Made by a program: the position numbers and the translations under genes
Assembly: GCA_016125405.1 (NCBI GenBank)
Contig: WGLW01000010.1
Span: 62,001-126,000 of the forward strand
Direction: 5' to 3'
From: Alphaproteobacteria bacterium
GTDB taxonomy: Bacteria; Pseudomonadota; Alphaproteobacteria; Caulobacterales; Hyphomonadaceae
DNA: 64,000 nt
In this document: one piece after another, positions 27,019 through 35,668 of the stretch
Layout: each line of letters starts with the position of its first letter
Numbering within the stretch: position 1 is the first letter of the stretch
Notes under the pieces: model-generated
What the model saw: only the letters and a program-made list of their open reading frames with translations
What the model was told of the DNA's origin: nothing
Database searches by the model: none

Positions 27019-27314
27019 CAGATGACCGGGCCCTTCGGCTCCTCGACGACACGGGCGAGATCGCGCCTGGCCTGGTGCACACGTTTGGCCGCAGCGGCGA
27101 CAACCTCTGCCTGGATCGCCGGGAGGCGCTCCCGGACCCAGGCGACAACGGCGGTTTCAAGCGGGCGGTAACTGGGAAGGGAGCCGCCGAAGGTCCACGC
27201 AACCACCAAATCCTGGTCGTCCGGTATTGTCGGGTGGCTACGCAGCAGATTGTATTCCTCGATGCGGTCCGCCAGATCGCGAAGCGCCAGCATTTCTCCG
27301 GGCCCGCCCTTCAT
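27018..27314 (-). CDS. Phage protein, unknown
   Basis: A 98-residue mainly helical protein (LALRDLADRIEEYNLL; WVRERLPAIQAEVVAAAAKRV) without recognised domain. It overlaps bet and the DUF1508 gene by four bases at each end, which supports both its frame and ends. Confidence 0.6.
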   Translation of the reverse strand: MKGGPGEMLALRDLADRIEEYNLLRSHPTIPDDQDLVVAWTFGGSLPSYRPLETAVVAWVRERLPAIQAEVVAAAAKRVHQARRDLARVVEEPKGPVI

Positions 27315-28525
27315 CTCTTGTCCTTTCCGGATTTGGCCGCGCGGGCCGCGTCGGTATCGTAGATGTCAATCAGCGCCATGACGCGGTCGCGCATCGGGCC
27401 CTTGTCGAGCACGTCGTCACGCAGCCGCATCAGGTCCGCGATGCCCTCTTCAAGAATCAGGTGACGATCGAGCGGCATCTCACCCTTGAGCGCTTCCTCA
27501 CAGGCGATGACGAACGCCTCTTCCTCGGTCGGCGCGTCGTCCTGGTTCTCATCCTCGGGCGACCCGCCGTTCCCGTCGCCGGCGTCAGCTTCATCGACAT
27601 GGGGCGCGTCGGTAGCTTCTTCCGGCGACGGGGCGTCGACCCCTTCGGGGGGGACGGCGGGGTCAACCTCGACTCCATCCTTGAAAGTCCCTGAGGCCAT
27701 CGAGAACTGACGGCGCGCCGGTCGTTCCGCGGCGCGAGCGTCGATGATCTCGTGACCGATGATCTGCCCGGCCATCTCTTCGGCGGAATAGTCACCGCCG
27801 ATCTCTTCGGGAAATGCCTGCCGCAGGGCCTGGGCTTCGGCGACTTTGGCCAGCTGGCCGCGGGTCCGTTTCGACCACATGCGGTTGGGCGATTCGTCCT
27901 GCTCTTTGCCCCCCTTTGGAGCGTAGGCCTCGAGCCAGTAAACCGGATCGCCTTCGAAGGCGCAGCGCTGCCCTCCGACCATCCGGTAGACGGTGAGCTG
28001 CGCCCATTCCGGGAATTCGATCGTGACCCGGCCGACCTCGGCCTCGACCATGGGTCCATAGACAACCTGGTCCTTGCCGGCATAGGCGCCGGTGCGCGCT
28101 GCCGTAGTCCGGAGCTCCGAGATCGACGGCCAGACGGTCTCGACCATCTTGCCCAAACCGGAATGCCAGACCGGGACGATGTGGACGGGCTTCTTGAACG
28201 GGTCGAGCTTGCGGGCCTTGCAATAGGCCAGCGCCATGCCGACCGACTCGGCGGTCTTGGCTTCCGGCCAGATCGCTTCGACCAGCGTCCGCCAGCTTGC
28301 GGCGCTGACGCCCATCTCCGCGAACTCTTTGCCCATGGCTGGATTCCAGGGCAGCCGGGTCCGCGCCACGGCCGGGACATTGCGGCTCGTCTCCCTTGGT
28401 TCGTCATGTTTCTGCTGCACCGACGCCATGGCTGCGCGCGCCGTCGCCAGATTCGACTGCTTCTCTTGCGGCCGCTGGGCAGGACGCTGCGCCGGCTTAG
28501 GCGCGGCGGGGCGGGGGGTTGGCAT
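27311..28525 (-). CDS. bet: Bet/RecT single-strand annealing protein
   Basis: A 404-residue protein. The central region (SVGMALAYCKARKLDPFKKPVHIVPVW) matches the conserved core of phage lambda Red-beta/RecT annealases, which pair complementary single strands during phage recombination. The C-terminus (after about residue 290) is acidic and low in complexity and may bind partners. Together with the RecE-like nuclease encoded upstream it forms a two-component recombination system. Confidence 0.9.
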   Translation of the reverse strand: MPTPRPAAPKPAQRPAQRPQEKQSNLATARAAMASVQQKHDEPRETSRNVPAVARTRLPWNPAMGKEFAEMGVSAASWRTLVEAIWPEAKTAESVGMALAYCKARKLDPFKKPVHIVPVWHSGLGKMVETVWPSISELRTTAARTGAYAGKDQVVYGPMVEAEVGRVTIEFPEWAQLTVYRMVGGQRCAFEGDPVYWLEAYAPKGGKEQDESPNRMWSKRTRGQLAKVAEAQALRQAFPEEIGGDYSAEEMAGQIIGHEIIDARAAERPARRQFSMASGTFKDGVEVDPAVPPEGVDAPSPEEATDAPHVDEADAGDGNGGSPEDENQDDAPTEEEAFVIACEEALKGEMPLDRHLILEEGIADLMRLRDDVLDKGPMRDRVMALIDIYDTDAARAAKSGKDKR

Positions 28526-28898
28526 TGGGCGCTCCGAAGTGTTTGACGTAGGCGGCGTGGAACGGATGACCCGGCATGTCGCCGAGGACCTGGATAAGCG
28601 TCACGTTGATGCGAGCGACGATCGCCGCCTGTTCCGGTCCAGGCATCTCCTGGATGAAGCGGAAGATCGTGCCGGCCAGGCAGTCTGCGATGGTGTCGAT
28701 CGGAACGATGGAAGAGCGGGCGACGTCGTCGATCATTAACGACGGCGACTCCTCCATCAGCACGGCCTTCAAGGCGTCGTTGGCCAGCTGCGACGCCCGG
28801 TCGACGGTGTCGCCATCGGCAAGCCGTCGACGCGTCACCTGGGCAAGCTGGTTGAGCTTCTTGAAATAGGCGATGTCTTCCGGGGTCAGCGCGCTCAT
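28497..28898 (-). CDS. Phage protein between recombination genes
   Basis: A 133-residue helical protein (SALTPEDIAYFKKLNQLAQV...) with no recognised domain. Its start overlaps the RecE-like stop and its end overlaps the bet start by 29 bases, so it belongs to the same module and may assist recombination; that is only context. Confidence 0.6.
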   Translation of the reverse strand: MSALTPEDIAYFKKLNQLAQVTRRRLADGDTVDRASQLANDALKAVLMEESPSLMIDDVARSSIVPIDTIADCLAGTIFRFIQEMPGPEQAAIVARINVTLIQVLGDMPGHPFHAAYVKHFGAPNANPPPRRA

Positions 28899-30031
28899 TC
28901 CGGGATCCCCTTCCAGAGCAGGGAGCCCAGCTGTTCGTCGGCGATCTCGGCGCAAGGCTCGATCTCGGCCCATGGCGTCTCGAAGCCGTAGCGCTCGCGA
29001 TAGGCCCGGTAATTGCCAAGCGCAGCTTCGACCTTCTCGCCGGCCTGGTCCCACATCCGGCCTTGTGGCTGGTGGACCCACGGGATCAGGACCGGCGCCC
29101 GCTCCTTGCCGTACTCATCAGAGCGAACCTGGTAGAACACCCAGACCCATAACCAGGTCTCGGCCTGCATGATGTCGGCGAGGACCTTGTCCTCCTCGGC
29201 CAACAACGCGGCCGGCTCGCCGTCCTGGTCGTAGACGTAGATCTTGTTCTCGGCGATGAACTCACGGGCCCTGGCCCGGGCTTCGTCGTAGAACCGGCGT
29301 TGCAGGTCGTATTCGAACTCCGTGATCTGCCGGATCGTGGCGTGCCGCGTCGATTGCGCCTTCCAGTTCGACAGCGTCTTGAGATCGCCGGTCAGCTTGC
29401 CGCTGACCTTGTCGAGACGGGCCCGCAACAAAGTGTCGGGATCATCGGGGCGACGCCAGAAGATCGAGACTTCGGTGAGGCCGGACTTCAGCCAGGGCCC
29501 GAGATCCGGGTGGAGATGGACCAGCTCCGCCATGTGCTGGAAGGCGAGGTCCTCGGCGCGGCTGATCTTGGCGCGGCCGCGGGACAGCGCGGTCTTGAAG
29601 TCCGATTGAATGACATCCCAGCAGAGCGACCCCAGCTTGTTGCGCTTCGCGACGTCGATCAGCTTCGATTTATCCCAGGTCTCCGGCGGCGTGACGCCAT
29701 GCTTCTTCAGCATCTCCTTGATGTCGGCGGCGGATCTTGCCTTGTCGTTGTGCTCGGTCTCCAGCGGTTCAACCGCGAAACCCCGCTCATAGGCCGTCTT
29801 GCCCTCGAGAATGAGGGTGTGGAGCGCGTTTCCTTTGCGGAGATGGGCGACCTTGCTGTCGCGGATCTTGCGCCAGGGGTTGTGCCGCGAGGCATACCAC
29901 CAGGTGGCGGGATCCCGCAGCAGCACCTTGAGATCCGATGACCCGATGGCGTCAGCGGCAAAATAAAACCGCTCCGGCAGCCCAAGATGGATTCCCTCCG
30001 GGGGATCGAAGACGATCTCCTGACCCATCAA
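28895..30031 (-). CDS. RecE-like PD-(D/E)xK exonuclease
   Basis: A 378-residue nuclease of the Cas4/RecE-like fold. An N-terminal helix region (SSDLKVLLRDPATWWYASR) precedes the catalytic core, where RARLDKVSG and TGDLKTLSNW supply the D and (D/E)xK residues, and YDLQRRFY provides the conserved tyrosine-glutamine helix. It should degrade one strand of double-stranded ends to feed the Bet annealase. The second Met (30028) is an equally possible start; either overlaps the upstream gene. Confidence 0.82.
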   Translation of the reverse strand: MMGQEIVFDPPEGIHLGLPERFYFAADAIGSSDLKVLLRDPATWWYASRHNPWRKIRDSKVAHLRKGNALHTLILEGKTAYERGFAVEPLETEHNDKARSAADIKEMLKKHGVTPPETWDKSKLIDVAKRNKLGSLCWDVIQSDFKTALSRGRAKISRAEDLAFQHMAELVHLHPDLGPWLKSGLTEVSIFWRRPDDPDTLLRARLDKVSGKLTGDLKTLSNWKAQSTRHATIRQITEFEYDLQRRFYDEARARAREFIAENKIYVYDQDGEPAALLAEEDKVLADIMQAETWLWVWVFYQVRSDEYGKERAPVLIPWVHQPQGRMWDQAGEKVEAALGNYRAYRERYGFETPWAEIEPCAEIADEQLGSLLWKGIPE

Positions 30032-30396
30032 GAAGCATCCTTGTTGGGGGTCGCGGGGTGTGGGGCGTATTTCGCCACCGGTCCGGCCTCGATAAGAGCC
30101 ATGTGTTCAAGGCTATGCGCGGCATGGATGAGCATCGGCGCCCGGTTGAATGTCGCGGCTGTCGCCTCGATGGCGCCCATCGTTCCGCGCGCCAGTTCGG
30201 CGACGAATGCAGCGGGTGAGGCGCTGCCGAGATGGCGGGCGTAGGCCAGCACGACTTCCGAGAAAGCGACCTGGAGAACGGCGTAGGCGCGGTCTGCAGG
30301 GAGATCGGCATGGGCCCGGAGGATCAGCTCATCGGCGACGGCGACGATGGCCGGGCTGGTGGCGTAGGATCCTTTTGGAATGTTCCTGTCTGGCAC
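30028..30396 (-). CDS. First gene of the leftward early operon, unknown
   Basis: A 122-residue helical protein, no family recognised. The frame is open from an ATG at 30423, but no ribosome binding site precedes that codon, whereas GTG 30396 has GGGAGG eight bases upstream, so GTG is preferred. This leaves an untranslated leader in which the operator-like site at 30425 would sit. Confidence 0.6.
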   Translation of the reverse strand: MPDRNIPKGSYATSPAIVAVADELILRAHADLPADRAYAVLQVAFSEVVLAYARHLGSASPAAFVAELARGTMGAIEATAATFNRAPMLIHAAHSLEHMALIEAGPVAKYAPHPATPNKDAS

Positions 30397-30424
30397 GTCC
30401 CGGTCCTCCCGACCAAGACGCATG

Positions 30425-30441
30425 TGTCACACATAGAGACA
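30425..30441 (-). promoter_or_regulatory. Operator-like site O1, left early promoter
   Basis: TGTCACACATAGAGACA shares the 17-base register of the palindrome at 30887 and is nearly identical to a site at 38632. It lies just upstream of the first early gene, close to a possible -35 TTGACC at 30452-30447 (minus strand). Confidence 0.6.
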
Positions 30442-30459
30442 GATGGGGTCAAGAGAAAA

Positions 30460-30476
30460 TGTTTCTGGTGGAGACG
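30460..30476 (-). promoter_or_regulatory. Operator-like site O4, degenerate
   Basis: TGTTTCTGGTGGAGACG keeps the two half-sites GTTTC and GAGAC with a five-base spacer. It flanks the possible left early promoter together with O1. It is weaker than the others. Confidence 0.4.
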
Positions 30477-30480
30477 TTTT

Positions 30481-30807
30481 TTAGGTGCCGGTTTTTCGGA
30501 GGGTCACTTTGAGGGCCTCGATTGCCGCAGCGAATCGGGGCCTTTCCCCGGGGGGAATACCATCCCAGACGGTCCAATAACCATTGGGATCCGCCGGATT
30601 CCGGACGATGAGGTCGGCGGGATCGAGCCCCAGCGCCTCCGCTGCCGCCTCAAGAAACTGTTGATTATACTGGCGAGCGCCGCTCTCGATCGCTGAGACG
30701 TAAGAGCGATTGACCCCGATTCGCTCCGCCAGCTGCTCCTGGGTGACGTCCTTCGCCTTCCGCCATTCCCGCAGAAAGAGACGTTGTCGGCGCGCGCGTT
30801 TCTTCAT
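30481..30807 (-). CDS. CI-like XRE family repressor
   Basis: A 108-residue protein with an N-terminal XRE helix-turn-helix (LREWRKAKDVTQEQLAERIGVNRSYVSAIESGARQ). No peptidase domain follows, so it is not a LexA-type repressor; induction would have to be indirect. It is transcribed opposite to the Cro-like gene, with the operator region between them, and is the likely lysogeny repressor. ATG 30807 is used because the frame upstream begins with TTG and lacks a spaced binding site. Confidence 0.75.
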   Translation of the reverse strand: MKKRARRQRLFLREWRKAKDVTQEQLAERIGVNRSYVSAIESGARQYNQQFLEAAAEALGLDPADLIVRNPADPNGYWTVWDGIPPGERPRFAAAIEALKVTLRKTGT

Positions 30808-30886
30808 GCGCTCATTTTGAAGGTCGATTAATTCAAACACTATCAACCCCTTGAAACATTTCCAGCCATTCGTGTTTACAAATCGT

Positions 30887-30903
30887 CGTCTCAGATAGAG
30901 ACG
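30887..30903 (+). promoter_or_regulatory. Operator-like palindrome O2, right early promoter
   Basis: CGTCTC and GAGACG form a perfect six-base inverted repeat around AGATA, 7 bases before the Cro-like ATG. A TTGAAA at 30851 with GTTTAC 17 bases later may be the promoter. Binding here would block the right early transcript. Confidence 0.65.
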
Positions 30904-30910
30904 TTATGCG

Positions 30911-31210
30911 ATGGACCTTAACCAGTGGATGAAAGAAACGCGGACGACATCCGGCGAGATTGCAGCAGCGATCGGGCGGTCCGGGTCCTATGTCCGCGAG
31001 CTGCGCCGCGGCGCCCGGACGCCCAGCATTCCGACCGCCCAGGCCATCGCCGTCTTCACTGAAGGCCGTGTCGGTCTCGACGAATGGCCAGTTCAGCAAG
31101 CCCCCAATTCGCCGGAAGTCCCGGCCGAATCCGCCCCGACCCCCGACGAGGAGGGCCGGGCCGCCAGCACCCAGAGGAGACCAGCATGGCCCGCAAAGGC
31201 AAACCCGTAG
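30911..31210 (+). CDS. Cro-like HTH protein
   Basis: A 99-residue protein whose first 60 residues form a YdaS/Cro-like helix-turn-helix (TSGEIAAAIGRSGSYVRELRRGARTPSI); the rest is proline/alanine-rich. Position and orientation, divergent from the CI-like gene and first in the rightward transcript, mark it as the lytic-side switch protein. Confidence 0.7.
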   Translation: MDLNQWMKETRTTSGEIAAAIGRSGSYVRELRRGARTPSIPTAQAIAVFTEGRVGLDEWPVQQAPNSPEVPAESAPTPDEEGRAASTQRRPAWPAKANP

Positions 31211-31674
31211 ACGACTTCGAGGACGATCAGACCGGCGACAAGGGCGATGCTCAAGCCCAGGGCGGGTTTGACGACGCCGACGACCGCGGCATCGGCGACA
31301 ACAGCGATGACGACGGCGTCGTCGAACTGACCCGTCTGGCCGAACAGGCGAAGCCGCTGCTCGAAGCCCATGCCGAGCAACAATCCGAGATCGATGCGAT
31401 CATGGAAGAGGCGCGGGAACGCTGCCAGCCTTATCGCGATGAGCAGAAAGCCATCATCAAGGCCGCCGCCGAAGGTCGTGACGGCCGCGCCGGCGTCCCG
31501 AAGAAGGTCTTCCGGTCGCTGATCACATGCCGCCGCTACGGCGAGAAGCAAAGCCTGATCCCGACCAAGCTCAACGAAGATGACCGCGAGCTCTACACCC
31601 CGCTCGTCGAAGCGCTCGGTGCGGACTTCATGCGGACGCCATTGGGCGAGGCTGCGGCAGCAGCTGAAGCCTGA
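31186..31674 (+). CDS. Acidic phage protein, unknown
   Basis: A 162-residue protein with a strongly acidic N-terminal third (DDFEDDQTGDKGDA...) and a helical middle (LTRLAEQAKPLLEAHAEQQSEIDAIMEEARERC). No family recognised. GAGGAG precedes the ATG at 31186; the gene overlaps the end of the Cro-like gene by 25 bases. Confidence 0.65.
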   Translation: MARKGKPVDDFEDDQTGDKGDAQAQGGFDDADDRGIGDNSDDDGVVELTRLAEQAKPLLEAHAEQQSEIDAIMEEARERCQPYRDEQKAIIKAAAEGRDGRAGVPKKVFRSLITCRRYGEKQSLIPTKLNEDDRELYTPLVEALGADFMRTPLGEAAAAAEA

Positions 31675-31687
31675 GGGGACCCGGGGA

Positions 31688-31722
31688 GGGATCGGCCCGC
31701 GCGTTCGCGACAGGCCGATCCC
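31688..31722 (+). other. Long hairpin in the rusA leader
   Basis: GGGATCGGCC at 31688 pairs perfectly with GGCCGATCCC at 31713 around a 15-base loop that contains TTCGCG. The same hexamer forms the loop of the intergenic hairpins at 37-38.5 kb when read on their coding strand. No T-run follows, so it is not a classical terminator. Confidence 0.6.
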
Positions 31723-31739
31723 CGCACCTGGGGGACATC

Positions 31740-32198
31740 ATGCTCGAAATCTATGACGGTAAGGTCTACCGGTTTGTCGTGCCGGGCGAGCCGCGCGGCA
31801 AGGGCCGCCCGCGCGCCACGGCGTATCGCGCCAAGGATGGAAACATCCGTGCCCGGAACTACACGCCAGCGACAACGGTCTCCTATGAAAACCTGATCCG
31901 CATGGCGGCCGCGGACGTCTTCGAGCATCCGCTCGAAGGTCCGGTCGAGTGCAGGATCTTCGCCTATCTCGGCATCCCGCGTTCGGCGCCCAGGTCTCGG
32001 CGCGCCAGGATGCTGGCCGACAAGGAATACCCGACGAAGAAGCCGGATGGCGACAACATCATCAAGGCGGTCTTCGACGCGCTCAACACCGTCGCCTTTC
32101 ACGACGACGTCCAGGTCATCGACCACCATCTCCATAAACGCTGGTCCGACACGCCCCGCCTTGAGGTCTTCATTTATCCGATGGAGACCCGGCCATGA
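31740..32198 (+). CDS. rusA: RusA-family Holliday junction resolvase
   Basis: A 152-residue RusA-like endonuclease. The start VVPGEPRGKGRPR and the acidic catalytic segment KPDGDNIIKAVFDALN followed by HDDVQV are the family hallmarks. It should cut branched DNA made during phage replication and recombination. GGGGGA precedes the ATG, and its TGA overlaps the dnaB start. Confidence 0.88.
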   Translation: MLEIYDGKVYRFVVPGEPRGKGRPRATAYRAKDGNIRARNYTPATTVSYENLIRMAAADVFEHPLEGPVECRIFAYLGIPRSAPRSRRARMLADKEYPTKKPDGDNIIKAVFDALNTVAFHDDVQVIDHHLHKRWSDTPRLEVFIYPMETRP

Positions 32199-33745
32199 CG
32201 TTGACCAAGGACCAGCGCCTGCAGGTCGACGCCATGGCTGAAGCCCGGCTGGCGCCACGAACCCCGGCTGAACTGGCTGGCGCGCGAGGCCGAGGCATGA
32301 CGGCCGACCGCGATCTTCTCGCCCCGGAGATGGCCGTTCTCGGCGCGCTTCTCAGCGACAACGCCGCGATGTCTCGCATCGAGGGCGTCCTCGAACCCGA
32401 CGATTTTCTCGCCGGCGCCAACGGCAAGATCTTCGACGTCGTCCGGCGGCTGATCTCGGAAGGCCGTGTCGCCGACGGCGTCACGCTTCGCGAGCATTTT
32501 GAACGCGAGGAAACGATTCGAGACATCGGCGGTGTCCGCTATCTCGCCGATCTGCTCGGGTCCGCGGCGTTCGGACCCGAGATCGCCGACTATGCGGAGC
32601 TGGTCCGGTACAGAGCGCACCGCAGGCGCATCATCGAAGCCGGTCGCGAGATGACGCGGCTAGCCGAGACCTCCGACGCCGTCGGTCGCGACGATCTTGA
32701 CGGCATCATTACCGGCGCCCAGCGCGTCATCGATCGGGCGCTGCAGGGTGGCGAGAAACGGGAGTTCGTCCGGTCCACGGTTGAGGCCGTGGCGTCAGTG
32801 ACGCGAGCGGTCTCCCGCAAGGGGACAGGAATCTCGACAGGGCTGCCGAAACTGGACCGCAAGATCGGCGGTTTATTTCCCGGCGACCTTATCGTCATCG
32901 CGGCGCGGCCGTCGATGGGGAAGACCCAGCTGGCTTCGGTGCTGGCAAACAGCGTCGCCGATCAGCCAGTCCCTGAAGGCGAGACCGGGGGCATGGAGCC
33001 GCCTGGTTGCGTCACCGACCGGACGGCGCGCAACCGCGTCGTCGGATTCTTCTCGCTGGAAATGGACCGCGCCCAGATCTCGCAGCGGGGTCTCTCCTCG
33101 GCCCTCTTCGGGCGAATGCGGCACCGGCTGCCCTATAGCCACATGCGCAACGGCTGGATCAAGGACGCCGACGTCGAGGCGATCAAGGCCGTCACCGAAC
33201 AGATGTCCTTAGTGATGATCGACGACCGGGCGCAGATCACAATCGGCTATCTACGGGAGCGGATGACGGCGCTGAAGCGGCAATACGGCCGGCTCGATCT
33301 CGTCGTCATCGATTATCTGCAGCTCATGGACAAGGAACTACGGCGCCAGGAGACCGACGCAGCCGGCATCGGCCGCATCACCATGAAGCTGAAGACCTTC
33401 GCCAAGGAATTCGGCTGTCCGATCGTCGTGCTCTCCCAGCTCTCCCGCGAGGTCGAAAAACGGGAAGACAAGCGCCCCCAGCTTTCCGATCTCCGCGACA
33501 GCGGATCGATCGAGCAGGACGCCGACATCGTCCTCTTCGTCTACCGCGCCCATTATTATCTGAGCCGGCAGGGCGAACCGAAAAAGGCCGCTGACAAGCA
33601 GCAGTGGCAGCAAGAGCTCGACAATTCGGAACCGCATTTCGACGTCATCGCCGCGAAGCTGCGAGCCGGGGCGCCGGGCGACGTCCGGCTCTACTGGGAC
33701 GCGCCGACGGGGTTCATCGCCAATGAAAGGGAGGACGTATCGTGA
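32195..33745 (+). CDS. dnaB: Replicative DNA helicase, DnaB-like
   Basis: A 516-residue hexameric helicase. The N-terminal domain (ETAVLG-type start APEMAVLGALLSDN) is followed by the RecA-like core with Walker A SMGKT (GKT at 242-244), FFSLEM, Walker B LVVIDYLQL, and QLSREVEKREDKRPQLSDLRDSGSIEQDAD. It drives phage fork unwinding, presumably taking over or replacing the host helicase. A short extra loop lies between Walker A helix and FFSLEM. Confidence 0.93.
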   Translation: MTLTKDQRLQVDAMAEARLAPRTPAELAGARGRGMTADRDLLAPEMAVLGALLSDNAAMSRIEGVLEPDDFLAGANGKIFDVVRRLISEGRVADGVTLREHFEREETIRDIGGVRYLADLLGSAAFGPEIADYAELVRYRAHRRRIIEAGREMTRLAETSDAVGRDDLDGIITGAQRVIDRALQGGEKREFVRSTVEAVASVTRAVSRKGTGISTGLPKLDRKIGGLFPGDLIVIAARPSMGKTQLASVLANSVADQPVPEGETGGMEPPGCVTDRTARNRVVGFFSLEMDRAQISQRGLSSALFGRMRHRLPYSHMRNGWIKDADVEAIKAVTEQMSLVMIDDRAQITIGYLRERMTALKRQYGRLDLVVIDYLQLMDKELRRQETDAAGIGRITMKLKTFAKEFGCPIVVLSQLSREVEKREDKRPQLSDLRDSGSIEQDADIVLFVYRAHYYLSRQGEPKKAADKQQWQQELDNSEPHFDVIAAKLRAGAPGDVRLYWDAPTGFIANEREDVS

Positions 33746-34614
33746 CAGCGCGCTATTCGATCATGCCGGCGAGGGCATTCGACGACCCAAACCTGACGCA
33801 TCTAGACCTGCGCGTGCTTGGCGTCATCGGTTACCATCTCAACCGCGGAAACGACGCCTGGCCATCCCAACGAACTCTGGGGGAGAAGGTCGGCGTCACC
33901 CGGGAATCGATTAACCGATGCCTCCGGCGCCTGCGCGAATACGGGTACATCAAGGTCCGGAGACAGAGCCGGGAGGACGGAGGAAACCATGTTTCAATCG
34001 TCCATGTGCTGCTCGACACCCCCGGTGATCCAGAGATCACAGCCGGGGATGAGTGTGACGTAGAGGATCACGGGGGGTGTGACGCAGGCGCGTCACATGC
34101 AAAAGAACTCCCCATAAGAACTCCTTCAGTAGCTAAAGCTACTGCGCATTCCGAAGAACTTTTCCCGGATTCTAAGCCGACTCCTGAGCCCAAGACCAAG
34201 GCTCCGGAGGATCCCTACAAGCAGTTCGTGTTCTCTGCCGGATTGCCCTTGCTGAAAGGCCAGGGGATGGCCGAAGGGCGCGCGCGAGCGTTCCTCGGCG
34301 GCCTGTTACGCGACAACGAGACCGTCGACGTCGCCAATGCGATCACGGCCTGCCAGAAAGCCGCCCCGATCGATGCGCGGTCATGGCTGGTCCAGGCGAT
34401 GAAGCGGAGGACTCCAAAGCCTGCCGGCCTCTCAGGCGTAGGCGACGACCCCGAGGCGCTGGCGACGCGGCTGGACTGGCGGTTCGAGCAGTTCGCTGCG
34501 GGACAGCGCTGGCCGACCCATTGGGGCCCGGCGCCGGATGATCCTGCCGCCGATTATCCCGAGGACCTATATCGGCGACACGGTCTGAAGCGCTGGTCGC
34601 GGGAGGACGCATAG
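33742..34614 (+). CDS. Winged-helix phage replication protein
   Basis: A 290-residue protein with an N-terminal winged helix (DLRVLGVIGYHLNRGNDAWPSQRTLGEKVGVTRESINRCLRRLREYGYI), a proline/acid linker near residues 90-160 and a C-terminal helical part. This layout is common for phage replication initiators or helicase loaders placed beside dnaB. GTG start overlaps the dnaB stop. Confidence 0.75.
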   Translation: MTARYSIMPARAFDDPNLTHLDLRVLGVIGYHLNRGNDAWPSQRTLGEKVGVTRESINRCLRRLREYGYIKVRRQSREDGGNHVSIVHVLLDTPGDPEITAGDECDVEDHGGCDAGASHAKELPIRTPSVAKATAHSEELFPDSKPTPEPKTKAPEDPYKQFVFSAGLPLLKGQGMAEGRARAFLGGLLRDNETVDVANAITACQKAAPIDARSWLVQAMKRRTPKPAGLSGVGDDPEALATRLDWRFEQFAAGQRWPTHWGPAPDDPAADYPEDLYRRHGLKRWSREDA

Positions 34615-34619
34615 CCGCC

Positions 34620-34982
34620 ATGCTGGTCGTGATCGCCAACGAGCGGGACATGCACGAGGCGCTTCGCGCCCGGCGCCGCGCGTTGCACATCACCCAGGAG
34701 GAGGCGGAACACGAGGTCGGGCTGACCCGGGGCCACATCGGCAAGATCGAGAACTGCAAGCAGAAATGGGGGAAGCACGTCTTCCGGATGACGCCGACGC
34801 TGGAATGGCTGCTGGAGTTCTACAAGCTCCGCATCGTCGTCATCGACGCCGACGACGACAGGCTTCCGGTGCTCGACCATCTCACTGCCCGGATGCTGCA
34901 TGACCTCGCTGTGGCGCGGCGTCAGGCCCGTTCCCATCGTTGTCCAGAAACCATGGACCTCTTCGAGGAGCTGGCGGCGTGA
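34620..34982 (+). CDS. XRE-type HTH protein
   Basis: A 120-residue protein with a helix-turn-helix (LRARRRALHITQEEAEHEVGLTRGHIGKIEN) and a helical C-terminal tail. It could regulate late genes or host genes; nothing specific is visible. Its stop overlaps the GTG of the next gene. Confidence 0.7.
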   Translation: MLVVIANERDMHEALRARRRALHITQEEAEHEVGLTRGHIGKIENCKQKWGKHVFRMTPTLEWLLEFYKLRIVVIDADDDRLPVLDHLTARMLHDLAVARRQARSHRCPETMDLFEELAA

Positions 34983-35215
34983 AGTGCTGCGTCCCGTTCT
35001 GCCATGCGGAGACGCGCCGCTTCGAGGAAGACAGCTCCGAATGGATCTGCTCCGCCAATTGGGATTGTGTCGACAGGCGGATCCGGAAGGCCTGGCGACC
35101 CGGTCGCGGCGACGCCGCCTGGTGGACGGCGATGATCAAGCGGCAAGCCGTGTTCGGCGGTCTGGTCATGCGGGTGAAAGAACATAGTGCGGCGGTGCGT
35201 GTCCCCGGGTCGTAA
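34979..35215 (+). CDS. Small zinc-finger-like phage protein
   Basis: A 78-residue protein starting with GTG. CCVPFC and ICSANWDC are spaced like a four-cysteine zinc ribbon found in many phage proteins with unknown role. Start chosen from the GTGA overlap with the preceding gene; the frame also has an ATG upstream at 34940 inside that gene. Confidence 0.55.
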   Translation: MKCCVPFCHAETRRFEEDSSEWICSANWDCVDRRIRKAWRPGRGDAAWWTAMIKRQAVFGGLVMRVKEHSAAVRVPGS

Positions 35216-35272
35216 CGGGGTCGATAAGCGGGCCTCACGCTGGCCAAAGGCCGTCTTGCGGAGTCGCACACG

Positions 35273-35668
35273 ATGTCGAACAGCAACTTCAACGGCCGCA
35301 TGGAGGACATCTCCGAGCAGACGAAGCCGGCCGAGTCGGTGCATCGCCTGCTGTCGGCCTTCAACACAACCAACGCCACGGTGGCGAAGAACGCGCCGTG
35401 TGTCCTGGACTCGATCGATCTCTGGAACGCCGGGACGGTTACCTATCTGAAACTCTACGACAAGGCGACGGCGCCGGCGGAAACCGACACTCCGGTTCTC
35501 ACGATCTATCTCGCGGCGTCGCTGACCCGGAATATCCAGTTTCCCAAGGGTCTCAAGTTCGCGGCTGGGCTGGCCTATCGCATGACCACGGCGGGCGCCG
35601 ACAACTCGACGGCTGCGGTCGCCGCGGCGGCCGTGCTGGCCATGAACATGGCGTATCGGGCGCTCTGA
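35273..35668 (+). CDS. Virion-associated-like protein, unknown
   Basis: A 131-residue beta-rich protein. Segments such as APCVLDSIDLWNAG, YLKLYDKATAPAETDTPVLT and FPKGLKFAAGLAYRMT recur in phage genomes, usually near structural genes. Here it lies in the replication region, away from the capsid and tail cluster. GGAG is ten bases before the ATG. Confidence 0.6.
   Translation: MSNSNFNGRMEDISEQTKPAESVHRLLSAFNTTNATVAKNAPCVLDSIDLWNAGTVTYLKLYDKATAPAETDTPVLTIYLAASLTRNIQFPKGLKFAAGLAYRMTTAGADNSTAAVAAAAVLAMNMAYRAL

Noticed and set aside
27457-29019. 520-residue minus-strand frame overlapping bet
   Set aside because: Arg/Ser/Pro-rich shadow of bet and its neighbour in another frame.
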